From Ipomoea triloba (taxonomy: Eukaryota; Streptophyta; Magnoliopsida; Solanales; Convolvulaceae), in NCBI RefSeq assembly GCF_003576645.1, contig NC_044927.1, positions 13,387,736-13,451,735 of the forward strand: 64,000 bases of DNA, read 5' to 3'. The position numbers and the translations under genes are program-made. The notes below the pieces were generated by a model. It had not been told where the DNA came from and ran no database searches. It saw nothing but the letters and a program-made list of their open reading frames with translations. Shown one piece after another: positions 11,740 through 21,558 of this stretch (position 1 is its first letter; each line of letters begins with the position of its first letter).

Positions 11740-14189
11740 TGTAGTACCCCGTAATTTCGTTCAAGCCTTGAGACCGGTAATTATTTCCACCGGGTAATTT
11801 ATTTGATTTAATTGGGCTTAATCTTTCAAGTTGATATATATATAATTCTTGAATCCGGAATTAATTATTTATTCTAAGGCCCAATTCTTGATTTAATTCT
11901 TGTAAGGGATTTATTTAAATTGGATCCTTATAATTCTTATAAGGGCATTTTTATAATGGCCCTATATATATATATATCCTTGAAGGATTAATTCCTTACT
12001 AGTTAGTAGTATAATAAATAATGTGTGACCCATTTTATAAGGGCCCATTATTTCATGTCTTACCCTAGTTGATACATACATGATATATGTAATGATCTTT
12101 CCCTACTAATATAAAAGCCTTGTACTTACAACCCTATTCCTCTTTTCATTTCCTGCAAATATAATTCATCCTACTCCTTTCACTTCTAAAGAACCCTAAG
12201 TAAATCCTACACTTTCATCTTCAAGATTCAAGACCAAGATTGCTCTTTTAGGATTGATAAGGCTTGGGTAAGTGTCTATCTTTAGGAATATGTCTTGTAT
12301 CATCTCATTATCATGATCTTTTTATAAGTTCTTATGGTGTTCTTTAGGGATCTTTCTTTGGGAAAAGATGATCAAGTGGGTGGGAGTGACTTGTGAAGAG
12401 GAAAGAGTTTGCTTGGTTTGGAGTGTCCTACAAGAGGTAACCATTATGTCCACTAAAACCTATTTTACACTCTTGATCTATGAATATTATTTGGTGTATT
12501 GGAATCCTGTGGAAATCTTTATTGCTTAGCTTATTCTTTGTTGGTCTATGAGTATTTTGATGGATTTGTGAACTTGTGTTCTTGATCCTTTGCATCTTGA
12601 TGTTTATGAACATTTGTTGGTATGGATTCCATGTTTATTTGGCTTCTGGGAGATGTAATCTAGGCAATCTGATCCTATTTTTGCATTCTGGAATGAATAT
12701 TGCGTATTCTGATCTGAGTCTGTGAGCTGAGCAGTGGGTTTACCCTTGCGGAGTACCCCAGCGGTATAATGTGTCCCGCTGGAGTCTTCCGCAAGAGTAT
12801 AACGGTGAAGGGTGGCGGGGGTGAGCCTTCTGCCGGAGGGGTCCGCCTCCTTCTTGCGGAGGAGTGCGGCGGAGCTGGGGGTTCCGTCGGGGAGTTCCGC
12901 TAGCTCAATCGGAACTCTGTTCGAGTTAGTTATTTTGTGATCTGTTGTCTGGTTGTTTCATCTTTGATTCTGGATCTTGTTGGGATATTTTGTTGAGCAT
13001 TTTACCATGATTCTGGAGTATTTATTCATATCTCTTGGTCCATTTTGTGAGTCTATTGGTTGGTTGAATCCTTAATTATATTCTCTGGGAGTTGGTTGTG
13101 TTCATACCTGAGATGAACACTGTGAGTGGATTATTCTTGGGGGATGAGTCTGAGTTTGGATATGGAGTGGTGGATCCTTGAGTATCTTTTGGGTTACTAA
13201 GGGTGAACTACCTTTGGGCACCATTTGCCTTTATGTATTTGGGCACCATTTGCCTCTGTGTATTTGGGCACCATTTGCCTCTGTGTATTTGGGCACTATT
13301 TGCCTCTGTGTATTTGGGCACTATTTGCCTCTGTGTATTTGGGCATTCATTTGCCTCTGTGTATTGGGCACTATTTGCCTCTGTGATTGGGCATTCATTT
13401 GCCTCTGTGATTGGGTTTTTGCCCCTGTGAACTACTTCGGGTTTGATGATTGGTGTGAGAGATTGTACTTTGGTTGGAAGTTAAGGTTTTGTGCTTATCC
13501 TTGGATTGAGGTCTGTTTGGTTGCTTATTTGATTCTTGGGTTTTATCGTATCTCGTTGGTTATTGGTTATTCTTTGATATATTGCGGTTTGGTTGTTTCT
13601 TATGAGTATTCGGTTGAGTTTGGGATTCGGTTGGATATTGGTATTACTTGGAAAGTCTTGGTTTATCCTTTATTCAGCGTGTTGTTGTTGAGTATCCGAT
13701 TTTAAATATTGAACAGTTCGTTGGTGTGTATATTCTATATGGGTGCGTAAACCTATTTACAAACTTACTATATATGTATGTCCTTGCGGGTGTGAGTGGT
13801 GGTTACTTAACAGTCTTTTGCTAATGGTTTCTTACATGTTTTCCAGGTATGGATAAGCTTAAGCGAGAGCGCGTTAGAGCTTACCGATATGAGGCTGCTT
13901 AGGCTTAGCTTATGATGTTTAGACTTTATGTTTTGGGCCTGTGTGCCGATGTTGAGACTTTATATACTCTTGTTTAGATTTTGGATGTTTTGACAATGTT
14001 TGAGGATTTATATTTATGAAGTTCAGTTTTGGTTAGCCTGTGCATGTAGGCCGTGTTTTCTTACCTAGATGTGGCATGATACCCCTTAGGTTATAAATCG
14101 CTTCCGCTATGCAATGTTTGATAGTTGAGATAGGCAGCTTTTGTGTTAAAGTTTAGCTATCTCGGCTTGTGAAAGGTTGGGGTGTCACA
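11740..14189 (+). mobile_element. Solo LTR F of another Ty3/gypsy family
   Basis: The interruption of the D downstream ORF begins TGTAGTACCCCGTAATTTCG and ends GGTTGGGGTGTCACA, the end sequences common in large chromovirus-type gypsy LTRs of plants. There is no internal domain, primer site or coding sequence, so this is a solo LTR of about 2.45 kb left by LTR-LTR recombination. Flanks CACAG and CACCC agree at three of five bases, so any target duplication is decayed. It contains a short tandem array (13203-13430) and a CCAG acceptor-like site near 13846. ORFs in it are products of the array and are not genes. Strand follows the TG...CA reading and the presumed transcription direction. Confidence 0.75.
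13203..13430 (+). repeat. 25-bp tandem array in solo LTR F
   Basis: About nine copies of a unit of 24-26 bp, each carrying GGGCACCATTTGCC or GGGCACTATTTGCC followed by TCTGTGTATT. Unit length drifts at the right end. It lies in the U3-like part of the LTR, where such arrays are often enhancer-like. Confidence 0.85.
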
Positions 14190-14263
14190 CCCGCATTGAG
14201 GACTATCAAGCTTGGCACCGCAGCCAGTTTCCACCACCAAGGCCCCCCTACTGCCCCTATGAC

Positions 14264-14539
14264 CCTTCTGCTGGACCCATTCATTGATGATTGCGAGGGT
14301 GTTGTTGCCCCTCCTATGGACAAGAATTCTAAACTCTATCTTTTTACATTTTTGCACTTTTATTTTGTTTTGCTTAACACTTTGCACTTTTAGTTTCTTT
14401 AGTTTACTTGCACTTGAACTTTTTCTTTTAATTCCAGTTATCTTAGTGGTTCCCCCAGTGTGCTTATTTTTGGTCCATCGAGGGCGATGGTTGATTCTAG
14501 TGTGGGGGGGGGGACCATTCTGTGGGTTGAATCTTGGGT

Positions 14540-14597
<58 letters not shown>

Positions 14598-15963
14598 TAA
14601 TTTTGCTTGGATGATTCTTTGTGCATAATTCTTGGGTAATTGCTTTCCTTGCATGAACTTGTGAACACTTCCTTATTGTTGGTTGGTGGTTGTATGGTGG
14701 TACTTGTGCACCCTACTTTTGATGGATGATTTGAAGCTAAGCTTATGATTGATTAAGTCCCTTGCCAATAACTTTGTTTGCCTGTAAATAAATGAATAAT
14801 TTTGATCCTGTGTGTTGTGCTTAGCTAGTGAAGACTTATGTGAGATTCCGATAATGGTTGTTTTGCTAGAACTTGCCCTATTACTCCCCAATGTGAAATC
14901 CTAGGAAATTGCATGATTTGAAATGATATAAGCCATTTTGTTTAACCCTTAGCCTTAAAACCTACCATGTGAATACGTGTTTATCCCTAGTTGTCCCCTT
15001 TTGAGCCTTTTGTTCATTTAATAAAGTGCTTAGCACTTGCTCCACTCCTATATTTGTTTTTCCTTGTTCACCCTTGTTAATTCACCTTTTAGCCCTTAGC
15101 CAAAAATATTAAAAAAAAAAAGTATTTCCCTTCCACCCTTTGAGAGAGTATAACACTTATTCCTTAGTCTAGGAGAGATTATTCTTTTAGAGCTCATTCC
15201 CATTAGCATCACTCTAGATATTTTTGTTTTAATGTGAGGGCCTTTTGTGAATATTTTGAAGATTTTGTTTATGTTGGAAAGTTATGTATTGAAAATGTAG
15301 AAAAAGAAAAAAAAAAGTAGTAGAAAAAGAATCCTTGAAAAAAGTTGAAAAAGGAGAATCATTTCTTGAAAAGAGAAAAAGAAAAAGAGAAGGAATAGTT
15401 GAATAAAAGTTAAAGTTCTCCATCTTTTTTGAAAAAGTCATACCTTTACCCCAAATCTAGAGTGTTGCCCTTTTTCCAATTATAGTTTGCTCCTTGTTCA
15501 TATTAGTCAAATCTCTTTTAGATTAGTATATGTTTAGGTGTGAAACTCTCTCATTTTTGTTTATCTCCATACCCTTTCTTTGTTTAACCATTTACCCTTA
15601 GCCCCGTTATAAGCCGAATAAAGACCTATTTGATCATTTCATGCATACCAAAGATCGATCTAGTGGGAGTAAGAAAGGCAAGCCTATGGGATCTCACCTT
15701 TAGTCATGTTTTGCATAATTTCAACTTAGCATTTGTGCACACAGGGTCCTCACATAATCTAAAAATTTGGCACTTGGTTATTGGCTTGGGAAGGAAACTT
15801 GTTTGTGAGGCCTAAATGATTCTTGAAAATTGGACGGGTTGTCATGAGTGGGTTTGTGGTTTGTTTGGTGGTGCAAGAAGGAAGTGAAATAAATGTTCAT
15901 TGCTTGGTAGTGGTTATCCTAGTCTTTGCTTGAGGACAAGAAAAAGTTCTAGTGTGGGGGAGT
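14264..15963 (+). other. D 3' non-coding region with two hairpin/polypurine units and PPT
   Basis: No gene. It holds CATCG-AGGG-CGATG (14476-14489) followed by CTAGTGTGGGGGGGGGGA (about 14497-14515), an (AT)n run at 14540-14591, a poly-A-rich purine tract near 15290-15390, and the final CTTG-AGGA-CAAG (15929-15940) followed by the polypurine tract AGTGTGGGGGAG (15951-15962), one base before the 3' LTR. The first unit looks like an additional, internal polypurine tract. Confidence 0.7.
14540..14591. repeat. (AT)n microsatellite
   Basis: Pure TA/AT run in the D 3' region. Poly Tyr-Ile reading frames across it on both strands are artefacts. Confidence 0.95.
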
Positions 15964-17274
15964 TGATATCTTTGATTCGTAACACGTTTTCACCCCTCTC
16001 TTTAACCTTTTTGATAACAAAATGCTTGTAGTTGAGTTGGAACATATGACTTGTTTGTGTGAATTGATGTTCTTTAGACAAAATGGTTGCAATGAGTCAT
16101 TTGGAAGTCTTTTGGAGCATAAAGGGACGATGTTAGAGGTCGGGGGAGTGCACTCAAGAAGATCCGGAGAAGAAGGCAAAAAGGAGGCTGAAATGCCAGC
16201 CATACGGCCTCCCATATGGCCGTATGGCTGGCCGTATTGCCTCGATCAGCAAAGAAAGAAAACGGCCTGGCATACGGCCTCTCATATGACCGTATACCAG
16301 GCCGTATACCCCGTACTCTACACAGTATTTAAGCTATTTTTCTGCATTTTTGTACCCAAGTTTGAACCCTAGAGAGTTTAGAACTATTTTCCCTCATTTC
16401 CTTAGCAATTATTAGCTTAGTATAGATTAGATTAACATTTGGGGAACACACTTGGAGATTGTATTGAAGATTTGGAAGGGACTCCAACAACATTTTCTTC
16501 CTCATTGATAGTAAAATTCTCATTTTCCTCTTCTCTAACTTGTCTTTACATTTATTGCATCTTTATGTTTTCCTTGTTAGAACTTGCTATGTTTACCATT
16601 AATATGAGTGAGTAGTCTTATATATGGGTTAGATTAGGTGTTTATTACTTCTATTGATGCTTGTTATGTGATTATTGCATAAAAGGGGATGAACACCCAT
16701 TTAGGGTTCTTAAGTTTGAATTGGGTTTATTTCTTTATTCCAATAGTTAGTGGCCAATGATTATTGTTTGTCCTTGGAAAGTCTTTCATTTCAATGGAAG
16801 TTGGATGGAAGATTTAATCCAACCCAATCTCAAACCCATTTTCTCTTCTATGGAAATAGGGGTAGATTTGGGGCTAAATAGCTTTTGTTCTTCAAGAACT
16901 TAGGTTGGTTCACCATGGAAATGGGACAACCTTTGTTCTAATCCTTGGGAACTTGGATTTCTTTGTGCTAGCCTTAAGAATCTAGGGTCATTGTTCATCC
17001 CCCAATCCTAGTGTTAATGCGTCAATAGAGTAATTCACCTAATTTAACCCATTTTTCCAAATAGTATTTTCACCTAATTTAATCTTGTTTTTCCCTTTTA
17101 TCCAAAATTCCAAAAATACTTTAGTTAAATCCAAAACCAAAATATGTTTTGCTTGGATCCTTATGGGTTTCAAGACCTTGGTGACTAGAGTCTAGGTGAT
17201 TACTCCTTACATACGTGCCATAAAAGTCAATCCCTGTGGTTCGACTTTACACCCATTTTCACACTCCCGCTCAC
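15964..17274 (+). mobile_element. D 3' LTR (last nine bases missing)
   Basis: Starts TGATATCTTTGATTCG directly after the polypurine tract and follows the 5' LTR closely, including the palindromes at 16197-16312 and the TATTTAAG box at about 16327. It stops after CCGCTCAC; the expected ACCGTATCA is absent and E sequence begins, so a small deletion removed the end and the target duplication. Confidence 0.87.
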
Positions 17275-17352
17275 TCCAAAGCAATGTTTGAGCAAAGGTT
17301 GATTATTTTTCACCATTCTTTTACAAAACAAAGGTTAAACCATCACTCCAAG

Positions 17353-18058
17353 GTAAAAACATTCTCTTGAATCTATTTCAATGGTTATTTATGTAGTTTG
17401 AAGAGTATATTGATATGATTATATCCTACATTACTTTGCAATATTTAGTATGATTTGAATGGTTATAATGATTGGTGAAGCATCATAGAACTTGATTTCA
17501 TTGATTTCTTCCATTATTTGTGATTGAATTGATAGATTGAATTCAAATTTTGAGCTTTAGTATGAACACAATGGATATACAAATGGGTTTGCTTGATTCC
17601 TTTTTAATAATATGAAATTGATGTTCGAATTGATGTGCAAACTTGTTTTAGAACATTTATATACCATCAATTTGATGTTACACATGCTACATTGTTAAAT
17701 TGCATTTTCATCTTTCAACCCTAATTCTTGAATTTGGGGAAGAAGATAAGTTGACTTTTTGAAATTGTTGACTTCTATGTTGACATTATTGACTCTTGAA
17801 TTGAATTATCCTATCTTGAAATTAAGCATGTGTGTGATATTGGAATTATATTGTGAACATTTTTATGATGAGATTTGATCCAATTAGAGGGGAAACTATG
17901 GCAAAATTTTCGAAAATTTCCATCCCCTATTTTTTTTCGAAGTTCCCTATTCTTGACAAGAAATTTGCGTACAAATCATTGGTGTGATATTGGAAGATAC
18001 TTGCAACCAACCAATTATTTTATTTTGTGGGTTATTGTTAATTATCAAAATTTTGTAG
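17353..18058 (+). other. Putative intron before E downstream ORF
   Basis: CTCCAAG|GTAAAA at 17353 and AAATTTTGTAG|G at 18058, with the ORF's ATG two bases into the next exon (18060). Element C has the same donor context (ATCAAG|GTAATT, 51458) and an almost identical acceptor (TTTTGTAG|GATGGG, 52156), and A and B have equivalent sites. Conservation of both sites suggests a spliced leader for the downstream transcript. Not shown by cDNA here. Confidence 0.6.
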
Positions 18059-18059
18059 G

Positions 18060-19339
18060 ATGGGTAGAACAAAAGAACTTGCTAAAAAGAGTAGACATGA
18101 CGACGCTGGATCTAATCGGCAAAGAACGAGGGTACAACCTTCAAGACGTCAACCGCAGGAAGACATTCCACAACGTGCTATTCCAGAAGAATTGGGTACG
18201 AGACCCTTGAGAAATTTGTCATCAACAGAACGTGCATTAGTGGATGTCTACCGAGGGAAACGATTAAGCGAAGGAAGATTCTTTGAACCAAACATGCTGC
18301 GAAAATTCGGATGTGAAGAAGACGTTTATCGATTGCTACAACATCCCCAGTTGGGAAGACTCTTTGAATGGAGGGGTCCGACGTATTCCCCCATCACTTA
18401 CGAGTTTATAGCCACGCTTGAGATTAGGCGTGAGGTCAACGATGCCAGACAATCGATAAAGTTTTCCCTCTTTGGCCAGCGATATCATTTATCCGTTAAT
18501 GACCTTGCAGTAGCTTTGGGATTTCATGACCAGACCGAGGTATCCATGCGTTATTTCAAAGATTTTAAATCTGATTTTGATACTGACAGGGATGCTGCAA
18601 TTTATTGGGGACATATCACGAATGTCAAACTTATCACGCATGCAACTTGAAGGCTAAGCACATCTCAACCAACTATCTGAAGGTTATTAGATTAGCATTG
18701 GCCGTGAACTTCTCAGGAAGAAAAACAAACCAGAACAAGGCCTATCGGTAGGATCTGTTTTATATGTGGAGCATGGAGAACAGAGTGAATGTCAACATGG
18801 GCACTCAACTAAAGAAATGGCTTCAATCCCAAACGAGGCAAAAGGTACAAGCTGCATTTGTAGGGCCTTTGGTGACTAGACTACGCTAGGGATTGGGCCT
18901 CGGCAATCATTTGGAGCGAGAGAGGAATGAGGGTTCCATGGTAGTTTTCACGGTTTGGGAATTCAAGGCCATGTACATCAAATGGGGAGGTGATAATGCA
19001 CCAGATGAGGGAGTTGCAGGTAGCACTGATGAGGAAGATGATGAGCCAAATGTACAGGAGCAATGTGAGCTTAGTGCACAGCACGAGGGTCTGACTATGA
19101 TGGATTGGAAGTCTACTCAGGCTTTCCATAGACCGCTCCATGAAGAGCAGATGACTTATATGCGTGCCCACAGCTTACAGCAGGAAGAGCAGTACACATC
19201 ACTGTATTCACGCCAAGATCGACAGGTTGAGGAGATTCTCCGCACCCGGAGAGCAGTAGAGGAAAGTGCACGGATGATTCAGGAGCTACAGGCTCAATTT
19301 GATAGACAATTTCATCCTCCATCCTTTAGTGATCAATGA
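18060..19339 (+). pseudogene. E downstream ORF (ATHILA ORF-1-like), broken
   Basis: Begins MGRTKELAKKSRH, a basic start shared with element C. Conserved blocks are LGRLFEWRGPTYSPITYEF (about 18351-18410) and KFSLFGQRYHLSVNDLAVAL (about 18460-18519), then AAFVGPLVTRL near 18853, and a Glu/Gln-rich C-terminal coiled coil (HSLQQEEQYTSLYSRQ) to the stop at 19339. A frameshift lies near 18640 and TAG stops at about 18750 and 18885. The block pattern matches ATHILA ORF-1 family proteins found downstream of the gag-pol slot; function unknown. Length if repaired would be near 425 residues. Confidence 0.75.
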
Positions 19340-20985
19340 TGATTGATTCATTACCCCGACAGTTTGAGAAATGAAGAAGGAAGTCCATGTGACATTGTTA
19401 CTGAGTTGAATGATGATGTCATATGAAAACACTAGGTTCCCTATGCGTGGGGTTCCGCCTTTTATTTCTTTAAATCTTTTATGCTTTTTATTGCTTTTGC
19501 ATTACTTGCTTTACTTTCATGCATTTTCATAATTCGCAGACTATTTGAATAATTTTACTATTTCGCGTTTATTTTCTTTAAGTAGTTATTTCTATGCATT
19601 TTATGCATTTATCTAGATTGCATTTATTTTGCTTTATTATATTTGTGATATCCTATCAAGTCTATAATAAATGAATAGCTCTCTTAATTGCTATTATATT
19701 TCTTGTTATTAACTTTTGAGCATAGAGCTTTGATAACGGAGGCCGACCGATGTTGGAAGCTAAAGTGTGGAAAGAGGGATGCATACTTCGTTTAACCTCT
19801 TATCCCTTTTCTATTTTATGCCTCGTTTTCAAATTTAAAGTGGGGAAATTGTTTATATAGCTCTGAATGTGTTTTATGAGCTTATCATGTTATTTTATCA
19901 TTAAGGATCAATATAGTATACCCTATATCCCAGAGCAAATTCCAAAGTGTGGAAAGGGAATTTTTTTTCAATAATGATTATTTAAACCCATTTTCCTTTA
20001 CCCTGTGGGTCCAAGGTAACATCGAGGACGATGTTCAATTTAAAGTGTGGAAATGACGGGTGTGTTTGCAAAATTGAAGAATGAGTTATTGTTTGTGCTA
20101 TCTAGGGAGAATTTTGACTAGATGCCAAAAAAATTTTATTCTTCAAATATCTTTGTGGAAGTTACTTTTCGCACCAATGAGAGTGTTTAGAGCCAAATAA
20201 GTTTATATTCTTGCCTGTTTGCATGATGTTCACCTCTTATTTAGGTAGTACCTTAGTCAAGGATCTCTCGAAGTGGGAGTGTACACTTTTTAATTTGAGA
20301 AAGATAAATCAAGCGAGGCTCAGAATTGAACTAATTTTAGTAGGGCATGGGGCAAAAGGCGAGCCTATTAGTGAGTTTAGAGTGAAAAATCCCTTAATCC
20401 CAAGAAAAAGGCATGGGGGGTTGCATGGAGAAACAGTATAAAAGGCAAAAAGGCCAATCCTAGAGATAAAAGTTGAGGAAAGCCACTTCGCTGGGTTGTG
20501 TTTAACCATAGTCTTCGGAAAGCAAAAGTTATACCTGGAGTCGGTTGTCCACATAAAATGTTCACAGGAAATGAGAAAATAGAGAGGAGGTGAGCCACTT
20601 CGCTAGGACTCGGGCACCCATTGCACTGTCTTCGAAAAAGCATGGAGTTCCATGTGAAGTCGGGTCGCTCGATGGCGTTATCCTAGGAAGTGAGAAGAAA
20701 GAGGGACTGCCCCAAACCATTGGCGGTGAGTGGTCCATGTCCCTACCCTCACTTATCTTATCGTTGGGCTTTGGCGTTAGGACGGAAGGGTTGATTAACG
20801 AGTGTACATCGTTTCCACTAGTGGGATCGGCTAGATGCCCTAATTAAATGAGAGGTGAATTCAAAATTGGGATTGCATGCTTGCGCGTGGTGTGAGAAGT
20901 GTGTTCCCCTTGTTTTAATTGTTTATCTACGAAGGATTTTTAATTCCTTGAAATATTCCTTGAGTTGCATGGCATCTGACCAACA
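19340..20985 (+). other. E 3' non-coding region, structured
   Basis: No gene. It contains four copies of a polypurine-like AAAGTGTGGAAA motif (near 19765, 19840 [reduced], 19950 and 20042), the last preceded by the hairpin CATCG-AGGA-CGATG (20020-20033). Further on are two related modules (about 20470-20533 and 20592-20668), each with AGCCACTTCGCT, GTCTTCG and a GGAGTCGG or GAAGTCGG end; the second has a near-palindromic CATGGAGTTCCATG. The same order occurs in C (62740-63900) and, reversed, in A and B, so it is a family feature. Short frames in it (20211, 20590, 20377) are not conserved as proteins. Confidence 0.65.
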
Positions 20986-20989
20986 TTCT

Positions 20990-21549
20990 TTGTTAGTTCT
21001 AATGTAGAACCGATGTCTATTGTATTAATTTTTTTAATTAACAACGTCGATTCTTAGGTAGAATTGACGTTGTTTTATTTAAATTTTTTTAAAAAATACA
21101 ATTGAAGTCAATTTTAAGGTATAATCGACATCTATCATATCATATTACTTTTTTTTTAATTAATGAAATCGATTATTCTTTTACTATTATTTTAAAAATA
21201 AAATAGACATATGTTATAAGGTAGAATCAATGTCATTATATTAATTTTTTTTTAAATTGCAGATGTCGATATTAAGGAAAATCGACATCTATATCGTTGT
21301 ATAGACATATGTTCATCCTTAGAACCGATGTCTAATCTATTTATTTAAAATAAATTAATATATACGTCAGTTTCTGTATAATCGACGTATATATCATAGT
21401 ATAAACGCCAGTTGGTAATTCGACGTCTATAATTCAATATACTAGGTCGGTACTTTTTACGTCACTTTAATAACTGACGTAAATTAGGAAAAATAACCTT
21501 CGTAAATCAAGAAAAGTAACATACATAAAAGCCTATAATTGTAGTAGTG
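20990..21549. mobile_element. CACTA-type transposon fragment (right end)
   Basis: Ends GTAGTAGTG, the complement of a CACTACTAC terminus. The preceding 550 bases contain at least seven diverged copies, in both orientations, of a subterminal motif around CGACATCTAT/CGACGT, many as close inverted pairs. Dense subterminal repeats of this kind are typical of CACTA (En/Spm) elements. No left CACTA end was found, so the piece is truncated where it meets element E. The base triplet after the end is TGC. Confidence 0.6.
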
Positions 21550-21558
21550 TGCCTATGC

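Larger units (their letters stand above)
10099..14263 (+). pseudogene. D downstream ORF (ATHILA ORF-1-like), interrupted
   Basis: A short first exon MAS(R) begins at 10099. A putative intron 10110-10644 (CAAG|GTTTGA ... TTTGCAG) joins it in frame to RPQRKKSAAKKPAD, a basic, nuclear-signal-like start. The body has the conserved LSVN/AGGLAFHLS-type central region and a Gln-rich C-terminal coiled coil (about 11580-11735), then is cut by solo LTR F; the frame resumes at 14190 with a Pro-rich tail (YQAWHRSQFPPPRPP) and stops at about 14261. In-frame TAG stops lie at 10826 and 11012. It resembles ATHILA ORF-1 family proteins, whose role is unknown. Broken by three independent lesions. Confidence 0.72.
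4478..17274 (+). mobile_element. Element D: Athila-type element with two LTRs, gag-pro and downstream ORF
   Basis: Two LTRs in the same orientation (4478-5794 and 15964-17274) flank a tRNA-Asp-type primer site, gag-pro, palindromes with a TATA box, an intron-containing downstream ORF and a polypurine tract AGTGTGGGGGAG. The left LTR ends TGAT...ATCA. The right LTR stops after CCGCTCAC and lacks the last nine bases (ACCGTATCA), so no target duplication can be shown. No reverse transcriptase or integrase is visible, so D is non-autonomous in its present form. Inserted in element E; itself split by solo LTR F. Its GC-rich palindromes are of the TACGGCCGTA type rather than CACGCGTG, marking a different family from A, B, C and E. 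Confidence 0.88.
1745..20985 (+). mobile_element. Element E: degenerate Athila-type Ty3/gypsy element, gag-pro plus downstream ORF
   Basis: E consists of 1745-4477 and 17275-20985, separated by the nested element D. In order it holds gag-pro, a double hairpin, CACGCGTG palindromes, (D), a putative intron, an ATHILA ORF-1-like gene and a long 3' non-coding region. Every block is collinear with element C (39712-64000). The 5' LTR and primer site are missing, similarity starting inside gag, and no 3' LTR is seen before a CACTA piece takes over at about 20990. No reverse transcriptase, RNase H or integrase is present between gag-pro and the downstream gene, so E was probably non-autonomous before it decayed. 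Confidence 0.8.

Noticed and set aside
13178..13705. 175-codon frame with repeated cysteine/leucine-rich peptide
   Set aside because: The repeats are translations of a 25-bp tandem array inside a solo LTR; unit length varies and would not hold a frame.
14157..14654. Frames with Tyr-Ile repeats on both strands
   Set aside because: They arise from an (AT)n microsatellite in the D 3' non-coding region. The same applies to the frames at 30607-30863.
20211..20847. Small frames in the E 3' region as a gene
   Set aside because: Matching regions in C, A and B conserve nucleotides and palindromes but break the frames, so this is non-coding sequence.
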